A DNA stretch of 64,000 nt from Subdoligranulum variabile. GTDB lineage: Bacteria; Bacillota; Clostridia; Oscillospirales; Ruminococcaceae. The position numbers and the translations under genes are program-made. The stretch lies in the NCBI GenBank assembly GCA_003343905.1, contig QAKI01000024.1, positions 4,747 to 68,746 on the forward strand. Direction: 5' to 3'. Below the pieces are notes generated by a model. The model searched no databases, was not told where the DNA came from, and saw nothing but the letters and a program-made list of their open reading frames with translations. Of this stretch, positions 58,909-64,000 are shown piece by piece; the first letter of the stretch is position 1; each line of letters begins with the position of its first letter.

Positions 58909-59326
58909 GGGCTTCTCCTCCGGCCCGCGCGGCCGCTCCGCGCAGGATATCCGCTTTGTGGTCGATCATGGCGCGTTCAAACCACAGCGCCCCCGCGCTG
59001 GGGTGGGCACTTTTGTCGAAATGGAAACTGACGCCATAGTACAGACGGTGGGCATAGGGCGCGATGTAGCTGACCTCGCCGGAGCCGATCACGGTTCCCA
59101 GGTCGCCGCTGCGCATCAAAAAACCGCTCTGCATGGGCACATAGGGGCGGCAGTACCGCAGCACCGCCGCGTCCACATACTCCTGCACCGTCTGGAGCTG
59201 CCTGGTGCGCCGTGGCCCAAAATCCCGGTTCCAGGTAAGGCGGCAGGATATCCTGCCGCCCTTGAACTTGATCTGGACCAGTTTGCCCCGCGGCGTCTCG
59301 ATGCGCCGCCCCTTACTGCGCGCCAT
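58898..59326 (-). CDS. Minor capsid protein 2-like (HK97 gp10 type)
   Basis: 142 residues from ATG 59326; upstream frame is a shadow of the preceding gene. VQEYVDAAVLRYCRPYVPMQ, SGFLMRSGDLGTVIGSGEVS, YIAPYAHRLYYGVSFHFDKS and GALWFERAMIDHKADIL: the central YxxPYAxxxxYG motif and WxxRA end mark the minor-capsid-2/gp10-like head-tail joining proteins. Start overlaps the previous stop by one base. Confidence 0.85.
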   Translation of the reverse strand: MARSKGRRIETPRGKLVQIKFKGGRISCRLTWNRDFGPRRTRQLQTVQEYVDAAVLRYCRPYVPMQSGFLMRSGDLGTVIGSGEVSYIAPYAHRLYYGVSFHFDKSAHPSAGALWFERAMIDHKADILRGAAARAGGEAHGV

Positions 59327-59682
59327 TACTTGCCCTCCAGCTTCCAGTGCCGCAACCGCCGCGCGCCGCGGCGGTTGTCCTGCACATGGGTCAATACCAT
59401 GCAGCGCCCCTGGTACTTGCGGGTCAGGGCCGTGCTGCCGGTCACGGTGTCCGCCACCTCGCCGCGCACCAGCACGTCGCCGGGAGCGGCGTCGATCTCG
59501 GCGTCGGTGTCGATGCGCACCGTGTAAGCGTCGGCAGTCATCAGGCCGTTGTCGCTCACGGTGGCCGCCTGGCCGCCGTACCAGCTGGCGGCAGGGTATA
59601 CCGTCCGGCTCCACACGTCGGACCGGCTGGCCGGGTCGTACCTGCGGTGATAGAGCGTCACGGTCTCGGTGCAGCACAGCAT
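59326..59682 (-). CDS. Minor capsid protein 1-like head-tail joining protein
   Basis: 118 residues from ATG 59682 (GGGGGTGTGGCTGAT before it). MLCCTETVTLYHRRYDPASR, VWSRTVYPAASWYGGQAATV, YTVRIDTDAEIDAAPGDVLV, RGEVADTVTGSTALTRKYQG: the putative minor capsid protein pattern with a stopper-like small barrel. Located where the head-tail stopper belongs. Confidence 0.8.
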   Translation of the reverse strand: MLCCTETVTLYHRRYDPASRSDVWSRTVYPAASWYGGQAATVSDNGLMTADAYTVRIDTDAEIDAAPGDVLVRGEVADTVTGSTALTRKYQGRCMVLTHVQDNRRGARRLRHWKLEGK

Positions 59683-59683
59683 A

Positions 59684-60055
59684 TCAGCCACACCCCCTGT
59701 AGCGCAGCGGGTGCGTGCGGGGCAGGTACAGGTCCGCAGCGGCCTGCAGCTCCGTCTGCTCCTGCGCCACCAGGTCGGCGGCAGTACCCGTGTAGCTCTC
59801 GCTGTAGCCGTCGTTTGTGGCGCTGGCAAGCCCCGGCGTGCGCCCGGCAGCGGCGGTCTGGTAGCGCCCCGCCACCTCGGCCATGGCACAGGCCGCCATG
59901 CGCACCGCGTCATCCACCGGCGCGCCGCGCCGCAGGCGGCCCAGCGTCAGGCGGTCCAGCCAGGCGTCGGCTTCCCGCGCTGCGGCGGGCCATTGTGCCT
60001 CGCTCAGCGCCGTTCCGTGGTAGGTGCTCTGATAGTAGGTATAGTCCGCATACAT
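59684..60055 (-). CDS. Head-tail connector/adaptor protein
   Basis: 123 residues: MYADYTYYQSTYHGTALSEA, FPAA-type segment AAAREADAWLDRLTLGRLRR, DDAVRMAACAMAEVAGRYQT and a Gly/Ser/Thr loop SATNDGYSESYTGTAADLVA. Four helices with a SES loop are usual for SPP1 gp15/HK97 gp6-type adaptors. It lies just after the major capsid gene. Confidence 0.8.
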   Translation of the reverse strand: MYADYTYYQSTYHGTALSEAQWPAAAREADAWLDRLTLGRLRRGAPVDDAVRMAACAMAEVAGRYQTAAAGRTPGLASATNDGYSESYTGTAADLVAQEQTELQAAADLYLPRTHPLRYRGCG

Positions 60056-60066
60056 ATCCTGGCTCC

Positions 60067-60969
60067 TTAGGTCGCATTTGTTTCAATGCGCTTGATGTAC
60101 AGCGTCTGCGGCTTGGACACCTTCACGCCGTACACCTTGCGGCCCTGTACAGCAGATGCGCCGATATACTTGCCGGAACCACTCAGGTCCTGCAGATGGG
60201 GCGCTACCTGCCACTCCTGTACACGGTGGCACCAGTTGGGATGCCCGGCGATGAACTCGGTGGTGGTCTTTTTGGATGCCACGCGGGTGGTGGATTCATA
60301 GTCCAGATTGGCGCTCTCAAAGACCAGAAAGCCCGCGATCTTGCCCACAGCGCCTTCCTGCACCAGCTCCTGCGCCAGGTCGCCCTGTTTGACGAAGTTG
60401 GAATCCTGCATCAGCACTTCCAGGTATTCGGGGCTGACGATCATCCAGCGCTGCCCGTCGTTGGGTACGCCCATGCGGGAGAGCGTGCGCTTGGCCGCCA
60501 GGGCTTCCTTGTAGGCGTTGGACGCGGTGCAGGCGGTCTTGCTGGTGGAAACATTGGCAAGCGTGCCTGCCGCCACACTGCCCGAGCCGGTACCAGCAGC
60601 CTCCAGCGCATTGAGGGACTTCTTGTCCATCGACAGGGCCAAAGAGTAGGCCGCGCTGTCCAACCGTTCCGCCACGATGCCGTCGGGCACGCTCTCGGCG
60701 TCGAAACCGTCGATCAGTTCGTTCACGGCCTCGTCCTGGTCGATGTCCAGATCCAGATAGGTAGTCGTCCCTGCCTCAGGGTCGATGCCGTTCGCCTTGT
60801 CGTAGGCTTTGACCTCCACCTCGGTGTCGCGCACCGGGATCTTGACCTTTCCGGCTTTGGGGTCACCCTCGTGGCGGTTGTTGAAGATGTAGTTGTCGCG
60901 GGTCACAAGATTGGCGCGCAGCTTCGCGTCCACCATCTTGCTGTAGCGATCCTGATTTGCATGTGCCAT
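60067..60969 (-). CDS. Major capsid protein
   Basis: 300 residues: MAHANQDRYSKMVDAKLRAN, FNNRHEGDPKAGKVKIPVRD, TTTYLDLDIDQDEAVNELID, GQRWMIVSPEYLEVLMQDSN and GKIAGFLVFESANLDYESTT. The pattern of an N-terminal arm, a long helix with a Asp/Glu-rich turn and the P-domain-like sheet VSPEYLEVL is that of siphovirus coat proteins of the HK97-like fold. It follows the scaffold gene by 13 bp. Most abundant head protein. Confidence 0.9.
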   Translation of the reverse strand: MAHANQDRYSKMVDAKLRANLVTRDNYIFNNRHEGDPKAGKVKIPVRDTEVEVKAYDKANGIDPEAGTTTYLDLDIDQDEAVNELIDGFDAESVPDGIVAERLDSAAYSLALSMDKKSLNALEAAGTGSGSVAAGTLANVSTSKTACTASNAYKEALAAKRTLSRMGVPNDGQRWMIVSPEYLEVLMQDSNFVKQGDLAQELVQEGAVGKIAGFLVFESANLDYESTTRVASKKTTTEFIAGHPNWCHRVQEWQVAPHLQDLSGSGKYIGASAVQGRKVYGVKVSKPQTLYIKRIETNAT

Positions 60970-60982
60970 GGTTTTTTCCTCC

Positions 60983-61549
60983 TCAGAACTTCAGTTTGGG
61001 GTTGAGCGCGGCAAAGGCGGTTTCCACGCCGTCGGCCGTCTTTTCGGCACGGCTGACCGTCCCGCTGCCGGTCCCGGCAGCGTAGGGCGGCGGGGTCTCG
61101 GCGGACTCGAACAGATACCCACTGTCCTTCTGCAGGGCGTCCAGCGCCGCGCCGATGTCCTTGTCCTGGTCCTTGCTGCCGCGCAGAGCGTCCATATCCA
61201 GCAGCGCCTTGATGGCCTTGGCGTTGCGGCCATGGGCCTTACTGATCGCGCCGTCCAGCTTGGCGTCAAACTGCACGGCGGCCACGCGGGCGTCGGCGTC
61301 CTTCTGCGCCTGCTCGGCCTTGGCCTGCCAGTCTGCGGCAGACTGCCGGATCGCGTCGATGTCCATCTCCTTGTACCCGGCGATGGTCTTGTTGGCCTCG
61401 GTCAGCTGGGTCTCGGCGGCCTTCCGGGCTTCGTCGGCGGCGTCAAAGTCGCTTTTCGCCACAAAGCTCTTGCTGATCTCCGCGCTGATCTTCTTGTCGA
61501 TATCCTCGGTGTAACTCTCGCCAAGGATGGGTTTCAGCCATTCAAGCAT
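60983..61549 (-). CDS. Phage scaffold protein (GP20 family)
   Basis: 188 residues: MLEWLKPILGESYTEDIDKK, a long charged coiled coil (DAADEARKAAETQLTEANKT to AQKDADARVAAVQFDAKLDG), then NAKAIKALLDMDALRGSKDQ and ALQKDSGYLFESAET, the hallmark sequence of the minor structural GP20/scaffold family. It guides capsid assembly and leaves the mature head. Placed directly before the coat gene. Confidence 0.92.
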   Translation of the reverse strand: MLEWLKPILGESYTEDIDKKISAEISKSFVAKSDFDAADEARKAAETQLTEANKTIAGYKEMDIDAIRQSAADWQAKAEQAQKDADARVAAVQFDAKLDGAISKAHGRNAKAIKALLDMDALRGSKDQDKDIGAALDALQKDSGYLFESAETPPPYAAGTGSGTVSRAEKTADGVETAFAALNPKLKF

Positions 61550-61770
61550 GGGGTGTTTCCTCCTTTTTTGTCTTTTGGGGCAGCATAAAAGCCCCTTGCG
61601 GGGCCTTGGCTTCGGTTCTTCAGTTTGTCGCGGGGACGGTTGCGGTGCGGGTGCGGTTTGCAGCGGGGCGCAGCGCGTGCCCTGCCCCTGGCGGGCTGTA
61701 CCTTCAGCCGTACGCGGCCCCGTCCGCCCAGAGGGTAAAAGATGCTGTATTCTTCGATGACTTCACCCAT
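61534..61770 (-). CDS. Small basic phage protein, unknown
   Basis: 78 residues from ATG 61770 with a strong site AGGAGGACCAC. Begins MGEVIEEYSIFYPLGGRGRV and RLKVQPARGRARAAPRC; the rest is rich in Arg, Lys, Pro and Gly. The end overlaps the scaffold gene by 16 bp. I recognise no family. The good start signal is the main reason to call it; the low-complexity second half could be partly non-functional. Confidence 0.55.
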   Translation of the reverse strand: MGEVIEEYSIFYPLGGRGRVRLKVQPARGRARAAPRCKPHPHRNRPRDKLKNRSQGPARGFYAAPKDKKGGNTPCLNG

Positions 61771-61793
61771 GTGGTCCTCCTGAATTTGAGCAC

Positions 61794-61820
61794 GAAAAAA
61801 GCACCCCTAAAACGGGGTGC
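61794..61820 (-). terminator. Terminator within the prophage head genes
   Basis: Minus strand GCACCCC, loop GTTTTA, GGGGTGC, then TTTTTT. It lies after the 61840 gene and before the small basic gene and scaffold. Confidence 0.7.
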
Positions 61821-61839
61821 AAACGGCATTTTTAATCAG

Positions 61840-62148
61840 TTACAAAATCTTGGCGGTCTTCATCCACTGTTTTACAAGTTCGCGGTGTTCGGCTTCCAAC
61901 TCCTCGAACGGCCGGGGCGGCGGCTTGCTGGGGTCAAAGGCAATCCGCTCATCCTCCTCGGTCCAGTTGCCGGAGGCTTTCAGCAGATACATGGCATCGG
62001 TCGCATCGCTGCGGGCGGGGTCGGGGATCCAGTCAAAATAGGACGGTTCCGGGTCGTCCTCGGTGTAAGGCCACGCGGCGGCAAGGTCCGCCCGCCATTC
62101 AGCCAGTTGTTCGGCTGTCGGCGGATGATGCTTGAAATACGAGCCCAT
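61840..62148 (-). CDS. Small phage head-region protein, unknown
   Basis: 102 residues from ATG 62148 (GGTGAGAAGT before it; ATG 62160 is an alternative). MGSYFKHHPPTAEQLAEWRA, YTEDDPEPSYFDWIPDPARS, DATDAMYLLKASGNWTEEDE, PFEELEAEHRELVKQWMKTA. Acidic and Trp/Tyr-rich, ending in a helix. It overlaps the end of the minor capsid gene by 50 bp in another frame. Unknown function; clean coding pattern and terminator after it support it. Confidence 0.65.
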   Translation of the reverse strand: MGSYFKHHPPTAEQLAEWRADLAAAWPYTEDDPEPSYFDWIPDPARSDATDAMYLLKASGNWTEEDERIAFDPSKPPPRPFEELEAEHRELVKQWMKTAKIL

Positions 62149-63823
62149 ACTTCTCACCATCCCTTTGCAGTTCCTCGGCAAACGCGATCCGCTGGGCCAA
62201 CGCCTTTTCCAGATCGTCGGTGTTGCCCTTGTACAGCGGGTACTTTTTCTTGAGGGCTTTAAACCACTCGCGCGCCCGCTCCTGGTCATACCCGTACACC
62301 TTCTCGCAGGTGTACAGGGCGCCGGCATGTCCCACGGCCCCGATGCCCTTCATGTCGGGGTGCCGGATAAGCCGCTGGACATCCTCTGGACTCAGTATAT
62401 CATTGCTGGCATGGTTATGTAAAGAGTAATACGGGCCTGAAAGTTCCGGGGACGTCACCTGCATCTCTCCGCTTGCGCCGATGGTATACCGGGTGTATCC
62501 GTCCGCCGTAAAGTCCACGATGGCCTCGGTGCCCGGTTCCAGTTTCTGCACCCGGCGCAGTACTTCCCGTGCGTACCCGCGCGCCGTGGCGTTTTCATTG
62601 TTGGTCAGGCCGCGGAAGAACGGCTTCGGAACGGCCTTGATGCGCTCCTCCGTCACGCTGTACAGGGTATGGCCCTGCACCTCCACGTCGGAAACGCTGC
62701 CGCGCCGATACGTCCACACTGCCTTGCTGGCCTGGCTTCGGCCAAAGCCCGCCGTGTACAGCCGCTCTGTGCGGGTACGCCGCCCAGTGGCGCGGCAGAA
62801 CCGGCTGTACTCGCTCTGCAGCACCCGCAGCCGGATCTGGTTCTTCTGCAGGTCGGCGCTGCCGCTCTCTTCGTCCACCAGCACCTGCCGCCGCATCCGG
62901 CGGATGGCATTCTCAATGGCGGCCTGCTCCTGCCCGGCCCCGTACAGCGTGTAGTGCTTGCCGGTGTAGGTCACGCCCTTCTCGTTGTCGGCGGCCATTT
63001 TTGCAAGTTCCGCCTCGCTGTACACCGGCTTGTCCACGCCGATCAGCACGGGGTCCGCCACGTGGCGGCAGTTCAGCCGCCCGATGGGCCGCTGCAGGCT
63101 GGCGTTGAGGACTTCAAACTCTTCGTCTGTGTACTGCCGCCCCTGGATGGGCTCATGGTCCGGCGCGCAGGCGGCGTGGGCGCTGATCTCCCACCCGTCG
63201 CACCCCAGCCGGTCATGGTTCTGCTGCTGGATCGCGTTGTCAAGCTGGCCCATCTGGTCCATCAGGTAGCGGCGGCAGGCGTATTCGATGCCCACGCTGC
63301 GGCCGTTCTTCTGCTCAACGGTTCGCAGCCCGCGCCGGGCCAGCGGTCCCACGGCCCGGCGGATGGCGGTGTTCAGATCCAGCGAGCCTGTCGCCGTCTG
63401 GCGGAAGGCAAAATCCAGCGCCCTGGCATAGGCGTCCTGCAGAGGCACCGTCTTGCCGTCAGGAGCCGTCGCCCACAAGTTCTGCACCTGCTCGGCGGTC
63501 CGGGTCTTCATCACATCGGCATAGCCCTCGGTCAGTTGCTGCAGGTAAGCATCATCCTCAAACCGGGCTGAAGCGTCCACCACATAGTCCAGCAGCGCGT
63601 CGATGACTTCTGCGTTGATCTCGGTCTGCCGGGCAATGGCTTGGGCAATGGCCTTTTTGCTTTCGCCCAGGGCCTGGGCGCGGTAGATCTCATATTCGGC
63701 GGTGCCGGTGATGGCCCCGGCCTTCTTGATCCTGCGGCTGATATCCTTCAGCAGTTCGTCGATGATCGGCTCGGTCAGCGCCAGCGCCGCATCGTTCAGC
63801 CCGTCCCGCTGCTCTTGTGTCAT
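62099..63823 (-). CDS. Phage minor capsid protein (Mu gpF-like/Min_cap2) with extra C-terminal domain
   Basis: 574 residues. N-terminal helical part (LNDAALALTEPIIDELLKDI) and head-morphogenesis core with YACRRYLMDQMGQLDNAIQQ, EISAHAACAPDHEPIQGRQY and RPIGRLNCRHVADPVLIGV; the conserved His/Cys pattern SAHxACAPDHxxxQGxxY and LNCRH is typical of minor capsid 2/MuF proteins. After residue about 440 comes a separate part with GAIVDF-like strand EAIVDFTADGYTRYTIG and LHNHASNDILSPEDVQRLIR, which resembles a JAB/MPN-type HxH...S..D site. It is injected or head-located in relatives. The stop overlaps the 61840 gene. Confidence 0.85.
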   Translation of the reverse strand: MTQEQRDGLNDAALALTEPIIDELLKDISRRIKKAGAITGTAEYEIYRAQALGESKKAIAQAIARQTEINAEVIDALLDYVVDASARFEDDAYLQQLTEGYADVMKTRTAEQVQNLWATAPDGKTVPLQDAYARALDFAFRQTATGSLDLNTAIRRAVGPLARRGLRTVEQKNGRSVGIEYACRRYLMDQMGQLDNAIQQQNHDRLGCDGWEISAHAACAPDHEPIQGRQYTDEEFEVLNASLQRPIGRLNCRHVADPVLIGVDKPVYSEAELAKMAADNEKGVTYTGKHYTLYGAGQEQAAIENAIRRMRRQVLVDEESGSADLQKNQIRLRVLQSEYSRFCRATGRRTRTERLYTAGFGRSQASKAVWTYRRGSVSDVEVQGHTLYSVTEERIKAVPKPFFRGLTNNENATARGYAREVLRRVQKLEPGTEAIVDFTADGYTRYTIGASGEMQVTSPELSGPYYSLHNHASNDILSPEDVQRLIRHPDMKGIGAVGHAGALYTCEKVYGYDQERAREWFKALKKKYPLYKGNTDDLEKALAQRIAFAEELQRDGEKYGLVFQASSADSRTTG

Positions 63824-63829
63824 GCCGTG

Positions 63830-64000
63830 TTACCTCTCAAGGTCGGCCAGTTCCGGCATGTACTTCTGCCGGATGGCGGCCAGGTCGGCGTCGGTCTCAC
63901 AGGGCAGGTCGAACTTCCAGGCCAGCGCCAGTTCAGGGCGCAACAGGCCCATCTGCACCATCTCCTTGCGCTCGGCCCACTCCTTGTCGGCGTCGTACAG
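63830..64000 (-). CDS. Phage portal protein, C-terminal end (runs off the window)
   Basis: Only the last 56 codons are visible: ...KEWAERKEMVQMGLLRPELA, LAWKFDLPCETDADLAAIRQ, KYMPELADLER, stop at 63830-63832. The segment MVQMGLLRPELALAWKF is characteristic of the C-terminal part of SPP1-type portal proteins, and the gene lies directly upstream of the minor capsid gene, where portals are found. Start lies outside the window. Confidence 0.75.
   Translation of the reverse strand: MYDADKEWAERKEMVQMGLLRPELALAWKFDLPCETDADLAAIRQKYMPELADLER

Larger units (their letters stand above)
45726..64000 (-). mobile_element. Prophage, siphovirus type (late genes, lysis genes and one end; remainder outside window)
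   Basis: About 25 genes on one strand follow the canonical order, read right to left: portal, minor capsid, scaffold, major capsid, connectors, tail tube, chaperones, tape measure, Dit, tail endopeptidase-like protein, tail fibres, endolysin, holin, methylase, regulator. Many genes overlap by 1-4 bp. No integrase, excision or early genes and no att repeat can be identified within the window; the left boundary is placed at the XRE gene by gene content only. Confidence 0.93.

Noticed and set aside
1..64000. CRISPR array, tRNA or rRNA genes
   Set aside because: I saw no regularly spaced repeat-spacer pattern, no tRNA cloverleaf with CCA-type ends and no rRNA segments; a tRNA scan was not possible here.

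Overview
The window looks like a chromosomal segment of a high-GC gut Clostridium relative in the Oscillospiraceae/Ruminococcaceae (Faecalibacterium/Gemmiger/Subdoligranulum-like). This rests on several things: the SCIFF peptide with its radical SAM maturase (a Clostridia hallmark), an NfnAB pair, an anaerobic sulfatase maturase, strong AGGAGG ribosome sites, GC-rich codons and dispersed intergenic palindromes. The genus is inference; no rRNA or tRNA gene is present.

Bases 1-21,100 are mainly sugar metabolism. Two GH3 glycosidases (the first with permuted domain order and a membrane anchor) and a GtrA-like membrane protein come first, then nagA, L-serine dehydratase sdaAB-sdaAA, a GNAT gene, and a divergent sugar locus. 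In that locus a LacI-type regulator (12192-13184) sits between a leftward isomerase-phosphofructokinase operon and a rightward operon. The rightward operon encodes a sugar-binding lipoprotein, two ABC permeases, a sulfatase without signal peptide, a class II ketose-bisphosphate aldolase, a TauE/SafE exporter and a SIS-domain sugar-phosphate isomerase/deaminase. Four related palindromes (core TACACACGTGTGTA) lie at the nagA, isomerase and ABC promoters, so one regulator probably controls all three units. Read together they suggest import of a sulfated amino sugar, cytoplasmic desulfation, sulfate export, deacetylation, deamination/isomerisation, phosphorylation and aldol cleavage. No sugar kinase or ABC ATPase is visible.

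Bases 21,100-38,200 are mixed: an XRE/membrane-protein pair, a DUF3267 zincin-like protein, an amino-acid (probably cystine) ABC operon with a MalY/PatB C-S lyase, the anaerobic sulfatase maturase, a double GNAT protein, a MITE-like 298-bp element, scfB-scfA (SCIFF), an unknown exported protein, a membrane glycosyltransferase-like protein and nfnA-nfnB.

Bases 37,341-45,644 hold the most interesting arrangement: a XerC/D-type tyrosine recombinase, then two perfect 18-bp inverted repeats enclosing a promoter that presently points away from, and a terminator that presently blocks, a 7-kb gene for a 2,338-residue secreted DUF11-repeat protein. This has the layout of a recombinase-controlled invertible promoter, apparently read in the OFF orientation.

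Bases 45,726-64,000 are one end of a siphovirus-type prophage, all on the minus strand. In transcription order it carries portal end, minor capsid protein, scaffold, major capsid, head-tail connectors, tail tube, chaperones, tape measure, Dit, a Gp37-like tail protein, three related receptor-binding-type tail modules, M23 endolysin, holin, a Dam-type methylase and an XRE regulator. The other end of the prophage is outside the window.
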